Origin: Paraburkholderia megapolitana
GTDB lineage: Bacteria > Pseudomonadota > Gammaproteobacteria > Burkholderiales > Burkholderiaceae
Reading direction: 5' to 3'
DNA: 64,000 nt
Assembly (NCBI RefSeq): GCF_007556815.1
Contig: NZ_CP041743.1
Location: forward strand, 310,001-374,000
Part shown: in pieces, positions 18,211-27,839 of the stretch
How positions within the stretch are numbered: the first letter of the stretch is position 1
Layout of the letters: each line of letters opens with the position of its first letter
Position numbers and translations under genes: made by a program
The notes under the pieces: model-generated
What the model saw: only the letters and a program-made list of their open reading frames with translations
What the model was told of the DNA's origin: nothing
The model's database searches: none

Positions 18211-19503
18211 ATGACTGGTTTTTCGCAGCAACCCCATGTCGCGTCGTACTACGCGGCAACCATTAACGACACGACCCGCCATGCGCCGCTCGACAGCACG
18301 ATTGCCGTCGATATCTGCGTGATCGGCGGTGGCTTGACCGGTATCTCCACCGCACTGAATCTCGCCGAGCGCGGCCATTCGGTTGCGGTACTCGAAGCAT
18401 CGAAAGTAGGCTGGGCCGCGAGCGGACGTAACGGCGGGCAATTGATTGCCGGTTTCGCATGCGGTATCGACGCGTTCGCGCAGTACCTGCCCGAAGAAGA
18501 CGTGCAGCGCATCTGGGCGATGGGCCAGGAGACGCTCGATATCGTTCGTATGCGCGTCGAGAAGCACCGCATCGACTGCGATCTGACCTCGGGCTACCTC
18601 ACGGCCGCGAACAAGCCTCGCGACGTCGACGAATTGCGCCGCGCACGCGACGATGCCGCGACGCGCTTTGGCTACGACCGGCTGCGTTATGTCGAACGCG
18701 ACGCGCTCGAGCAATACGTGCAGTCGTCGCGCTACCTCGGCGGCCTGTTCGATCCCGATAGCGGCCATCTGCATCCACTCAACTACACACTCGGTCTCGC
18801 ACGCGCCGCGAGTGCTGCAGGGGCGCGCATTTTCGAAGATAGCTGTGTCACCGCGCTGCGCCGCGAAAACGGCCACCATGTTGTGCAGACGGAGCGCGGT
18901 ACCGTACACGCCCAGTTCGTCGTGCTCGCCTGCAACACCTACCTCAATACGCTTGCACCGGCCGTCGCGCGCAAGATCATGCCGGTCGGCACCTACGTGG
19001 TTGCAACCGAACCGCTCGGTGAGGCGCGAGCACAGGCATTGATGCCCGCGCAGGCCGCGATCTGCGACACGCGCTTCGTACTCGACTACTTCCGCCCCTC
19101 TCCCGATGGTCGCGTGCTGTGGGGCGGCAAGGTCAGCTACTCGACGCGTGCGCCGCGCGATCTCGGCGAAGCGATGCGCCGCGACATGCTGAAGACGTTT
19201 CCGCAACTCGCCGACGTGAAGATCGATTACGCATGGGGCGGTCTCGTCGACATCACGATGAATCGTGCGCCGCACTTCGGCCGCATCGAACCTACCATCT
19301 ATTTCGCCCAGGGCTTCTCGGGGCACGGTGTCAATACGACCGGGCTCGCCGGTAAGCTGATCGCGGAAGCGATCGACGGCCAGGCGTCGCGCTTCGATCT
19401 GTTCGGCAAGATTCGCCACCGCGATTTTCCGGGCGGCGCTACACTGCGCACCCCGGCTCTCGTGCTCGCGATGGCCTGGTATCGAATGAAGGATCTGCTT
19501 TGA
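18211..19503 (+). CDS. puuB: gamma-glutamylputrescine oxidase-like FAD oxidoreductase (copy 1)
   Basis: 430 residues. The ATG at 18211 is chosen over 18169 because the protein then begins as PuuB does. D-amino-acid-oxidase fold: the FAD site CVIGGGLTGISTAL at about residues 33-50 and WAASGRNGGQLI are intact. The C-terminal AWGGLVDITMNRAPHFGR and GFSGHGVNTTGLAGKL match glycine-oxidase/PuuB types. It should oxidise gamma-glutamylputrescine to the aldehyde used by PuuC. The stop codon overlaps the start of a second paralogue. Confidence 0.85.
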   Translation: MTGFSQQPHVASYYAATINDTTRHAPLDSTIAVDICVIGGGLTGISTALNLAERGHSVAVLEASKVGWAASGRNGGQLIAGFACGIDAFAQYLPEEDVQRIWAMGQETLDIVRMRVEKHRIDCDLTSGYLTAANKPRDVDELRRARDDAATRFGYDRLRYVERDALEQYVQSSRYLGGLFDPDSGHLHPLNYTLGLARAASAAGARIFEDSCVTALRRENGHHVVQTERGTVHAQFVVLACNTYLNTLAPAVARKIMPVGTYVVATEPLGEARAQALMPAQAAICDTRFVLDYFRPSPDGRVLWGGKVSYSTRAPRDLGEAMRRDMLKTFPQLADVKIDYAWGGLVDITMNRAPHFGRIEPTIYFAQGFSGHGVNTTGLAGKLIAEAIDGQASRFDLFGKIRHRDFPGGATLRTPALVLAMAWYRMKDLL

Positions 19504-20807
19504 TGGCTGACAGTCTCGATCTGCGTGCGGACGCGTTGATCCGCAACTCCTGGTACGAAGCCAGCGCCCCGCGCCCCGCTACCGACGATCCGTCGTTACA
19601 AGGCGCGCATGACGCCGACGTATGCGTGATCGGTGCGGGTTATGCGGGTTTGTCGGTGGCGCTCGAATGCCGTGCGCGCGGGCTGTCGGTGATCGTGCTC
19701 GATGCGCACCGGCCCGGCTGGGGTGCGTCGGGGCGTAACGGCGGCCAGACGCTGGTCGGTTTTGCCAAGGACGAGGTGATCGAACGGCAGTTGGGGCTCG
19801 ACGGTGCGCGCGCTGCCTGGGCGCTGTCGGTCGAAGGTGTGCGGCTCGTGCGCGAGCGCATCGAGCGCTATGGTATCGACTGCGATTTCACGCCCGGCTA
19901 TCTGACTGTCGCGACGCGGCCCAAGCGTGTGCCGGACCTGCGTGCATGGATGGACGCTGCCACGCAGCGTTGGGGCTATACGCAGCTCAGCTGGCTCGAT
20001 ACCGATGCGATCCGCGCGCGCGTGGCATCGCAGCGCTATCTGGCCGGCGTCTACGATCCGCTCTCCGGGCATCTGCATCCGCTCAAATACTGTCTCGGTC
20101 TCGCCGATGCCGCGCGGCGCGAAGGTGCTCAGCTATTTGCGCATTCACCGGTGCTCGAAGTCGTGCGCGGCGCGCAACCGCGCGTGCGTACCTCGGCCGG
20201 CGAAGTGCGCTGTCGCTTTGTCGCGGCTTGCGGCAATGCGACGCTCGGCGGTGTGCTGCCGGCGGCGGTCGCGGCGCGCATCGCGCCGATCGCGTCGTAT
20301 ATCGTTGCCACCGAACCGCTCGGCGAAGCGCGCGCGAATGCGTTGATCGCAGGGCGTGAAGCGATCTGCGACAACAATTTCTTTCTCGATTACTTTCGCT
20401 TGTCCGCCGATCATCGGGTGCTGTTTGGCGGTCGTGCGAGTTCGACTGGCGCGTCGCCGGCGCAACTCACCGAGGCGATCCGTCAACGGATGCTCGCGGT
20501 CTTTCCGCAACTCGCCGATGTGCGTACGGCATACGCGTGGGGCGGGTTCGTCGATGTCACGCGGAACCGCGCGCCCGACTTCGGCATGATCGATCCGAAT
20601 TACTTCTATGTGCAGGGGTTTTCAGGGCATGGTGTCGCGCTGACCGGTATCGCGGGATGTGTCGTTGCTCAGGCGATCGCGGGTGACAGCGCTGCGTTCG
20701 ATCTGTTCGCCGCGCTCCGGCATGCGCGCTTTCCGGGTGGGCCGGCGTTGCGGGGGCCGGCGCTTGAGATTGGGATGTTGTATCACCGGGTGCGGGAGCT
20801 TTTTTAG
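19503..20807 (+). CDS. gamma-glutamylputrescine oxidase-like FAD oxidoreductase (copy 2)
   Basis: 434 residues. The ATG at 19503 shares one base with the preceding TGA. It is clearly paralogous to the gene before it: VCVIGAGYAGLSVALE, WGASGRNGGQTLV, AWGGFVDVTRNRAPDFG and GFSGHGVALTGIAGCV. It may act on a different glutamylated polyamine or form a hetero-oligomer with copy 1; neither is shown by sequence. It is the last gene of the puuD-led operon and is convergent with the amidase gene. Confidence 0.82.
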   Translation: MADSLDLRADALIRNSWYEASAPRPATDDPSLQGAHDADVCVIGAGYAGLSVALECRARGLSVIVLDAHRPGWGASGRNGGQTLVGFAKDEVIERQLGLDGARAAWALSVEGVRLVRERIERYGIDCDFTPGYLTVATRPKRVPDLRAWMDAATQRWGYTQLSWLDTDAIRARVASQRYLAGVYDPLSGHLHPLKYCLGLADAARREGAQLFAHSPVLEVVRGAQPRVRTSAGEVRCRFVAACGNATLGGVLPAAVAARIAPIASYIVATEPLGEARANALIAGREAICDNNFFLDYFRLSADHRVLFGGRASSTGASPAQLTEAIRQRMLAVFPQLADVRTAYAWGGFVDVTRNRAPDFGMIDPNYFYVQGFSGHGVALTGIAGCVVAQAIAGDSAAFDLFAALRHARFPGGPALRGPALEIGMLYHRVRELF

Positions 20808-20828
20808 GCTCGCGCGCCCGGAACCTGT

Positions 20829-22244
20829 TCAGGCCGTTTCCGGTTTCCCGACAGCCCACGTACCAATCACCTCCTCAATCGCCCGCGCCGCCGACAGCAG
20901 CGCTGCCTCCCCGCGCACCTTCCCCACGATCTGAATGCCAACGGGCAACCCGCTCGCGCTCATTCCGCATGGAATCGCGATGACCGGCATGCCGGTGAGC
21001 GTGACCGCATAACTGATTGCGAGCCAGTCGATATACGTCTCGAAGTGCTTGCCGGCCGCGTCGCGGATATCGCGAGCTTCGACTGGAAACGGCAGCACGA
21101 TCGCAGCCGGACAGATCAGCACATCGTAGTGTTGCAGCAACGCATTCATCTTGTGGAACAGCTCGCCACGTGTGCGGTGTGCCGAGACCATCGCGCGGTT
21201 ATCCACCTGCAAGCCGAACTCGATGTTCCAGATCACGTTCGGGTTCAACACATCGCGATGCTGGGCGAGCACATCCTCGTAGTTCGCCGCGTAGGCCACA
21301 CCACGCAGTGCGTGGAACGCGTGCGTCGCCGCGCTCAGATCGATGTCGCTCTGCTCCACGCCGATGCCTGCGTTGGTCAATCGATCCATCGCCTGGCGAC
21401 AGATTGCGAGAATTTCCGGCTCGGCGGTAGCAATTCCAAGTCCTTCGCTAAACGCGACGCGCGCTGGACGCTGCGGCTGGCGTGCGTGTTCGAGAAACGA
21501 GGTCGTCGGCTCGCTCAACGACAACGGTGCGGAGACTACTTCGCCACACATCGCGTCGAGCAGCAGCGCTGCATCCGTGACGTTGCGCGCCATCGGCCCG
21601 TGAATACCGAGCGTGTCGAAAGGATTGGCAGCCGGGCCGTATGCGACGCGCCCGGCCGTCGGACGCAAGCCCACTACGCCGCAAAACGAAGAAGGCGTAC
21701 GCAGCGAGCCCGCGAGATCCGAACCCTGCGCGATCCAGGCCGTGCCCGATGCCAGCGCCGCAGCTGCACCGCCGGACGACCCGCCCGCCGAGCGCGACAA
21801 GTCCCACGGATTACGCGTAATACCGAACACGCTGTTATAGGTATGTCCGCCCGAGCCGAACTCAGGCGTGTTGGACTTTGCGTAGACCACGCCGCCGCGC
21901 GCTTCGAGTAGCGTCACACCGGCATCCGAGGTCTCCGGAACGCGCTCACGATAGACCCGCGAGCCACGCGTCGTGCGCACACCGGCCACATCGGTCAAGT
22001 CCTTGATCGGTACCGGTAAGCCGCACAGCAAACCGCGCTCGCTAACCGGCTTCTTGAGCAACGCATCGGCATGCGCGTGCGCGCGCTCGAAACACAGCGT
22101 GGGCAGCGCATTGACCTGCGGCTCGACGCGCGCAATCTGCGCGGCCAGCGTATCGAGCAGGTCATGCGGACTCACTGTTTCTTCGCGTAAGAGATCGACG
22201 ACTTCGCACGCGCTGCGCTCAATCAGACTCAGGTCGACGGACAT
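20829..22244 (-). CDS. amidase signature family protein
   Basis: 471 residues. The Ser-cisSer-Lys triad of the amidase signature family is visible: Lys in PVPIKDLTDVAGV, cis-Ser in RSAGGSSGGAAAALASG and the nucleophile Ser in QGSDLAGSLRTPSSFCGV. This family includes GatA and stand-alone amidases. The lack of gatB/gatC neighbours and the high divergence favour a catabolic or detoxifying amidase. The substrate is not predictable. It is convergent with the polyamine operon and not obviously part of it. Confidence 0.85.
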   Translation of the reverse strand: MSVDLSLIERSACEVVDLLREETVSPHDLLDTLAAQIARVEPQVNALPTLCFERAHAHADALLKKPVSERGLLCGLPVPIKDLTDVAGVRTTRGSRVYRERVPETSDAGVTLLEARGGVVYAKSNTPEFGSGGHTYNSVFGITRNPWDLSRSAGGSSGGAAAALASGTAWIAQGSDLAGSLRTPSSFCGVVGLRPTAGRVAYGPAANPFDTLGIHGPMARNVTDAALLLDAMCGEVVSAPLSLSEPTTSFLEHARQPQRPARVAFSEGLGIATAEPEILAICRQAMDRLTNAGIGVEQSDIDLSAATHAFHALRGVAYAANYEDVLAQHRDVLNPNVIWNIEFGLQVDNRAMVSAHRTRGELFHKMNALLQHYDVLICPAAIVLPFPVEARDIRDAAGKHFETYIDWLAISYAVTLTGMPVIAIPCGMSASGLPVGIQIVGKVRGEAALLSAARAIEEVIGTWAVGKPETA

Positions 22245-22332
22245 GGTGGCTACTGGTTTTGTGGTGGGAGCGAGCGGTAGTTTCGCACGGTGTATTGATG
22301 GGTGCAGTCAACCCGGCAAGCTTATTCGTGGT

Positions 22333-23100
22333 TCAGCGGCTCCGCCGCTTCGCATGCGGGAGCCTGATCAACGAAAGCACCTTCCTGCCGAATGCCGATG
22401 GCGTAACCCTCGCGCGCGTTTCAGCAGGCGGCCGTATATAGGTCCAGTAATCGTGGCCCATCAATTCGATCAACCGTCGATGGATGATCGACAGACGTTC
22501 GAGCGCGGCCGCGGCCTGGCGGGCAAGTTCGTCCGTGGCGAAGCCGTAGCCTGCCAGCTTGTCTTCATCGTCCTCCCAGTTCCACTCGAGCAGGTAAGTC
22601 ATCTCGCCGCGAGACACGATGCGCACAGCCCATCCCTGATCGAGGTAGTCCCACACTTCCCGCTGCACGAGACCGCGAGACGCTGCCAGTGCCTCCAGAG
22701 CCTCCGCCGTCTCCGCGATCCAATCGATCCAGACAAAGCTCGTCAGGTCCTGTCCCGCGGCAATGAACGCCGGCTTCACCGCGAAGTGAGGAAATCCCCC
22801 CGTCTGTACCTCTCGTGCCTTTCCGTGCGCACTGGCAATGGCGATCAGTTGTTCGTAATAGCGCGCGAGATGGCTTTCGCGACCCAGCAGATCGCCGGTC
22901 GATAGATGTGTGTGCGCCGGCGACGCCAGGCCGAATTCGCGCAGCGGTTCGCTCAGACGCTCGCGCTCATCGTCGGACAAATCGCCGCCGGAGACGACGA
23001 AACGGCCGTCGTCGATGAGGAACACCGCATCGCACGAAAAATCGCGGACATGGGTTGCCGCCGCAATCCAGTCGTCGCCGTATCCATCTTCTATCGACAT
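22333..23100 (-). CDS. conserved-looking hypothetical protein
   Basis: 255 residues that I do not recognise. It is soluble, acidic in the first half (DGYGDDW, DLSDDERERL) and rich in Trp/aromatic residues in the middle (FVWIDWIAE, YLLEWNWEDDEDKL). A basic C-terminal tail (RLPHAKRRSR) follows. There is no signal peptide or membrane segment. It has codon use like its neighbours and a complete frame, so it is likely real. It sits between the amidase and the divergent phosphodiesterase-like lipoprotein. Confidence 0.6.
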   Translation of the reverse strand: MSIEDGYGDDWIAAATHVRDFSCDAVFLIDDGRFVVSGGDLSDDERERLSEPLREFGLASPAHTHLSTGDLLGRESHLARYYEQLIAIASAHGKAREVQTGGFPHFAVKPAFIAAGQDLTSFVWIDWIAETAEALEALAASRGLVQREVWDYLDQGWAVRIVSRGEMTYLLEWNWEDDEDKLAGYGFATDELARQAAAALERLSIIHRRLIELMGHDYWTYIRPPAETRARVTPSAFGRKVLSLIRLPHAKRRSR

Positions 23101-23338
23101 CGCGTCTCCCTGTGCGTTGCGCCGGTCTTCATAAGCCCCGTCATCCGGTATGTCCGCGGCTCGCTCAAGCGCCTACCGATCCTTACATCACCGACCGTGA
23201 CATTGTCATGTCGCCAAAATCTGTGTTGTTTTTGTGCATTTTGTGGTGATTTGTTGCAACGAGTGTGTATGTTTTCGCTTGTCCCGGTTCTCGCGTCGGG
23301 ACGATCCATCACCGGCGAACAACGTAGCGGAGCGTTTG

Positions 23339-25420
23339 ATGTCCCGGCACTTACAAAAAGTTTTTATCTGGATAATCACGAGTTTAGGACCGCTGTCGTG
23401 CGCTGTCCTGCTCGGCGGTTGTGGTGGAGACATTGGCGCATCGGCACCGTCAGGTCAGGTCGGTCAGGCTGCGCCCGGCGGTGCATCGACGACGACACCG
23501 CCGGCAGGCGGTACTTCGACCTCGCAACCCACGGGCCAGGCACGTCAGAAAGCGCTCGTGATTGGTGTGTCGGGCGTGCAGTACAGCGCGCTGCAACAGG
23601 CGCTCGCCCAGCACCAGGCGCCTAATCTCGCGCAGATGGCCATCGTGCCGGCGCTCGCAGGTGGCATCGCGGGAACGCCCACGCAACAGGCCACGCTCGC
23701 GGCGCCCGGCTGGGCCACCGTATTGACCGGCACATGGGCCAACCGGCACGGCGTGCGCCAGGACGATGCGACGCAGACCATCGCAGCCGATACCGTCTTC
23801 AAGCTCGCGAAGCTGGCCAACGCGCAAGGCACTGCTGAAATCGCGAGCTGGAGCACGCTCGATGCGTTGCTGTCCGGCGATGCGGATGCATCGGTCGATT
23901 GCGCGGGGGTCGATAGCTGTGTCGTCAAGGCCGCGACTGCGGCGATTTTGACCGGCAACGACGATCTGATTTTCGCCAATCTGAGCGGACCGGCAGTCGC
24001 CGCGCAGAGCGCCGGTCTACAGGCTGGTTATGTGAGCGCGCTTGCCACGGCAGATCAGGAAATCGGCCAACTACAGACTGCGATCGCCGCGCGTCAGAAG
24101 CAGAACGGCGTCAACGAAAACTGGCTCGTCATCGTGACAACCGATGAAGGGCTCGACGCTACCGGCTCGGAAAGCGGCCTTCCGTTGCTGTCGAACGAGA
24201 CGGCCTTCATCGCGTCGAATCAGCCTTTGACGGTAGGCTCGACCACTGCGTCGACAGGCACAATCGCTGCGAAGCCGACACTCGCGCAATTGCAGGCGGG
24301 CGCAACGCAGGCCGATATCACACCAACCGTATTGAGCTGGTTCGGTGCAGTAGCAAACCCCGCGCTCTACGCGATCGACGGCACGTCGCTCATCGGCAAG
24401 ATCGGCCCTCGCCTGCTGCAGGCAACGCCGGGCAGCGATCAGGCCAGCCTGAATCTGTCGTGGGCCCTGCCGCCCGTCACACCTTCACAGCTCTTGCTGT
24501 ACCGCGACGGCACATTGCTCGCAACGTTGTCGGGGAACACGCAGTCGTATGCCGACACTCAGCTCGGTAAAACGACCAGTGGCGCCTACTCGTTCAACTA
24601 CACGCTGGCCGCGGACGGCGCGGCCGTCTCCACGCTCGCGCAGATCAACTACGTGCAGTCGGTAGTACTCGACCCGACGCTCGGTTCGGGCCTGATCCAC
24701 TTCTTCTCGTTCGACAAGGGGCTCGCGGACGCGATCGCTCCGGGCGTGGCGCTCGCGCAATTCAACGCGACATCGACGACGACAGCCTCGTTCGTTCCCG
24801 ACAGTTTCGGCTTCAACGCGTTGCAGGTTGCATCGCTAATCAGCACGCCGAACGCAGGGAACGGCATGAAGCTCACCGACGACGTCAGCAACAAACCGCA
24901 GTTCTCGTTTGGCTTCTGGTTCTACTCGAACGACGGTCAGAGCGACTCGCCGGTAATCAGCAACAAGAACTGGTGGTCGGGCGGCAACCCCGGTTTCAAC
25001 ATCGCAGAAGAAAGCGGCAGCCAGTTGAAATTCAATATCTCCGACGGCTCCAGCCGCTCCGATGCAGCGCTCAATTTCACGAAGAACGCGTGGGTCTACG
25101 TCGCCATGACCGTCGACACGACCGCGCAAACCGCAGTTGGCTACATCTACGACCCGACGTACGGCATGGAGTCCGCCACGCTCAGCATGAGCGGTTTCAA
25201 CATGAGCAAGATTGCCGGCGTCTATTCGACCATCGGCTTTAACGAGGACGCGACGGGCAACTACTACACGCGAACCACCGACAGCGGCGGCAACCTCGGC
25301 ACGATGACCTTCAACGACATCGCGATGTGGAACAAGGTGCTGACCTCGGCACAGGTTCTATCGCTCGGCGCTTCGACGCATTCGCTGTCGACGCTCGTAC
25401 CCGGATCCGGAGGGAACTGA
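23339..25420 (+). CDS. alkaline-phosphatase-superfamily lipoprotein, probably catalytically dead, with LamG-like domain
   Basis: 693 residues from ATG 23339. A lipoprotein signal ends at LLGGC and is followed by a Gly/Ser/Thr/Pro-rich linker. Residues about 70-375 follow the type I phosphodiesterase/alkaline phosphatase fold (VIGVSGVQYSAL, APGWATVLTGTWANRHGV, NWLVIVTTDEG). Metal ligands look replaced: the usual D in IGxDG is S, the DxxGH pair is missing in ANLSGPAVAAQSAG, and TTDHG with its later HG reads TTDEG...SESG. Residues about 470-680 resemble a LamG/concanavalin-like sandwich (FSFGFWFYSNDGQSDSPVIS, AWVYVAMTVDTT). It may bind a surface ligand rather than hydrolyse one. Its stop overlaps the next small lipoprotein gene. 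Confidence 0.75.
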   Translation: MSRHLQKVFIWIITSLGPLSCAVLLGGCGGDIGASAPSGQVGQAAPGGASTTTPPAGGTSTSQPTGQARQKALVIGVSGVQYSALQQALAQHQAPNLAQMAIVPALAGGIAGTPTQQATLAAPGWATVLTGTWANRHGVRQDDATQTIAADTVFKLAKLANAQGTAEIASWSTLDALLSGDADASVDCAGVDSCVVKAATAAILTGNDDLIFANLSGPAVAAQSAGLQAGYVSALATADQEIGQLQTAIAARQKQNGVNENWLVIVTTDEGLDATGSESGLPLLSNETAFIASNQPLTVGSTTASTGTIAAKPTLAQLQAGATQADITPTVLSWFGAVANPALYAIDGTSLIGKIGPRLLQATPGSDQASLNLSWALPPVTPSQLLLYRDGTLLATLSGNTQSYADTQLGKTTSGAYSFNYTLAADGAAVSTLAQINYVQSVVLDPTLGSGLIHFFSFDKGLADAIAPGVALAQFNATSTTTASFVPDSFGFNALQVASLISTPNAGNGMKLTDDVSNKPQFSFGFWFYSNDGQSDSPVISNKNWWSGGNPGFNIAEESGSQLKFNISDGSSRSDAALNFTKNAWVYVAMTVDTTAQTAVGYIYDPTYGMESATLSMSGFNMSKIAGVYSTIGFNEDATGNYYTRTTDSGGNLGTMTFNDIAMWNKVLTSAQVLSLGASTHSLSTLVPGSGGN

Positions 25421-25671
25421 TGAACGCTTTCTATTCAATGACTATCACGCGTGCGCGCTCTGCTGTTTTGCTGGGAGCGGTGCTCTGTGCGTCGGCGGTG
25501 CTGCTCAGCGCGTGCGGCGGCGATTCGAAGTCGACATCTGGAAGCACGGGTCCTGGATCGTCGGCACAGACACCGCCCGCTCAGGGTGCATCGACGCCGG
25601 CGGGCGGATCGGCCCCTTCGGGCGCGTCGACACCGGCCAATACGAAGGCCGTACTTCACTGCGCGCCGTAA
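25420..25671 (+). CDS. small low-complexity lipoprotein
   Basis: 83 residues, starting in the TGATG overlap with the preceding gene. A signal peptide ends at the lipobox LLSAC. The mature part is only about 50 residues of Gly/Ser/Thr/Pro/Ala (GSTGPGSSAQTPPAQG), much like the linker after the lipobox of the preceding lipoprotein. The function is unknown, perhaps a surface spacer or a decayed duplicate of the neighbour's N-terminus. Confidence 0.7.
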   Translation: MNAFYSMTITRARSAVLLGAVLCASAVLLSACGGDSKSTSGSTGPGSSAQTPPAQGASTPAGGSAPSGASTPANTKAVLHCAP

Positions 25672-25743
25672 GCCGTAAGCCGCGAGTCGAGAACTGGACA
25701 ACCCAGAGCAATTCGCCATACCCGAACCCCACAAGGTGCTCCG

Positions 25744-27762
25744 ATGGTTTCGAATCCAAGACGTAACTTTCTGAAGTTCGCCGCAGGCTCGCTCGGCGCG
25801 ACAGCCGCGGCTTCGATGATGCCCGCCGTGATCCGTGACGCGTTGGCGACACCCGCATCGAACACGACCGGCACGCTCAACGACGTGCAGCACATCATCG
25901 TGTTCATGCAGGAGAACCGCGCGTTCGATCATTACTACGGCTCGTTGCGCGGTGTGCGTGGCTTCAACGACCGGATGGCGATCACGCTGCCGAACGGCGA
26001 CCCGGTGTGGAAGCAACCGACGAGCAACGGCGGCTACATGTTGCCGTTTCATGTCGACACGTCGACCACCAGCGCGACCTGCGAAGAAGCCGCGACGATG
26101 GACTACCCCACCGACATCGCGATGTGGAACAACGGGCTGTATAACGCGTGGAATACCGCGCGCAGCCCGGTGCTCGGAATGAGCTACTACACGCGCGCTG
26201 ACTTGCCGTTCTACTACTCGCTCGCCGATGCATTCACGATCTGCGATCAGTATCACTGTTCAACGCTCACGCAGACCAATCCGAACCGTCTGCATCTGTT
26301 TAGCGGCAGCAATGGGTTGTCCGTCGGTCAGCACCCGACGCTCGACAACACCGAGCCGACGCCCGGCTTCAGTTGGCCCACGGTTGCCGAAACACTCGAG
26401 GCGGCGAATATCAGCTGGAAGGTGTACCAGCAGTCGGACAACTTCGACGATAACGGCTTCGCCTGGTTCCAGAGCTTCAAGACGGCGCCGACCACGAGCC
26501 CGCTGTACCAGAAGGGCATCGCCGTCGTGAACGATCTCGCCCAGGCGCTCGCGGCAGACGTTGCCGCCGGTACGTTGCCGCAAGTGTCGTGGATCGTCGC
26601 GCCGGCCGCGCTGTCGGAGCATCCCGACTATCACCCCGCAGCCGGCGAAGATCTCACCGCGCGCCTGTTGACCGCACTCGTCTCCAACCCGGACGTGTGG
26701 TCGAAAACCGTCTTCCTGCTGAACTACGACGAACAAGGCGGTTTCTTCGATCACGATCCGCCGCCCACGCCACCCGCATCGGCCGCACAGGCGACGATGT
26801 CCACGACGGGCGAACTCTATGCCGGCAAACCGATCGGCCTCGGCTTCCGCGTGCCGATGATGATGATCTCGCCGTGGTCGAAAGGCGGGTATGTCTGTTC
26901 GCAGGTATTCGATCACACCTCGGTGATCCAGTTTATCGAGCAGCGCTTCGGCGTTCACTGTCCCAACATCAGCCCGTGGCGTCGCGCGATCTGCGGCGAT
27001 CTGACCTCGGCCTTCAACTTCAAGAATCCGGATGCGGTGTGGCCCAAAGCATCGATTCCGGATACCAGCGAGTACGTCGCGCAGGCCAACCTGCAATGCA
27101 GCACGCTGCCCTACCCCACGGTGCCGACAGTCCAGTCGATGCCGAGACAGGAACCGGGCACACGTCCTTCACGTGCATTGCCGTATGAGTTCCACGCAAG
27201 CGCACGTGTCGACCCGGCAAGTTCGACGTTCTGGTTGATCGTCGCCAACGGCGGCAGCGTTGGAGCAGCATTCTCGGCATACGACCTCGCGACGCCGACC
27301 AATCCGCCGCGTCGCTATGCAGTCGATGCCGGCGCACAGCTTTCCGATAGCTGGAGCGGTACCGCACTGACCGGCACGAAGTACGGCATCGCCTTGCACG
27401 GCGCGAACGGCTTCCTGCGTGCGTTTGCCGGCGACGTGGCGGCGACTGCCGCGGTGAACGCGGCGAACCCCGAGATCCGCGTCTGCTACGACGTGGCCAA
27501 TAGCGCCGTGTATCTGACGCTGATGAACAGCGGCCAGGGACCCTGCACGTTCACCGTCACATCGAACGCGTATCGCACCGATGGACCATGGACTTTCACG
27601 GTGGCCGCCGGCAGCACCGCGGGTACCGACTGGCCCGTTTCGGCAAGCCAGAACTGGTACGACTTCAGCGTCACGGTCGACGTACAGCCCACGTTCCTGC
27701 GCCGCTTCGCCGGACGCCTGGAAAGCGGCAGCGAACTGAGCAGCGATCCCGCTGCCGCGTAG
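25744..27762 (+). CDS. phospholipase C / phosphoesterase family, Tat-exported (copy 1)
   Basis: 672 residues. The N-terminus carries a twin-arginine signal (RRNFLKFAAGSLGATAAASM). The catalytic domain has the bacterial phospholipase C motifs IVFMQENRAFDHYYGSLRGV, TNPNRLHLFSG, NYDEQGGFFDHDPPPTPP and VPMMMISPWSKGG. Two C-terminal DUF756-type beta domains follow (YEFHASARV onward), typical of phosphatidylcholine-preferring enzymes. It probably cleaves phospholipid head groups outside the cell. A close paralogue follows after 77 bp. Confidence 0.88.
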   Translation: MVSNPRRNFLKFAAGSLGATAAASMMPAVIRDALATPASNTTGTLNDVQHIIVFMQENRAFDHYYGSLRGVRGFNDRMAITLPNGDPVWKQPTSNGGYMLPFHVDTSTTSATCEEAATMDYPTDIAMWNNGLYNAWNTARSPVLGMSYYTRADLPFYYSLADAFTICDQYHCSTLTQTNPNRLHLFSGSNGLSVGQHPTLDNTEPTPGFSWPTVAETLEAANISWKVYQQSDNFDDNGFAWFQSFKTAPTTSPLYQKGIAVVNDLAQALAADVAAGTLPQVSWIVAPAALSEHPDYHPAAGEDLTARLLTALVSNPDVWSKTVFLLNYDEQGGFFDHDPPPTPPASAAQATMSTTGELYAGKPIGLGFRVPMMMISPWSKGGYVCSQVFDHTSVIQFIEQRFGVHCPNISPWRRAICGDLTSAFNFKNPDAVWPKASIPDTSEYVAQANLQCSTLPYPTVPTVQSMPRQEPGTRPSRALPYEFHASARVDPASSTFWLIVANGGSVGAAFSAYDLATPTNPPRRYAVDAGAQLSDSWSGTALTGTKYGIALHGANGFLRAFAGDVAATAAVNAANPEIRVCYDVANSAVYLTLMNSGQGPCTFTVTSNAYRTDGPWTFTVAAGSTAGTDWPVSASQNWYDFSVTVDVQPTFLRRFAGRLESGSELSSDPAAA

Positions 27763-27839
27763 CGCATCGGCGGCGCACGGCATGACGGCTGCCGGCGTGT
27801 CCTGCCGGCAGTCATGACACCTCTTACCTGACGACAGCG

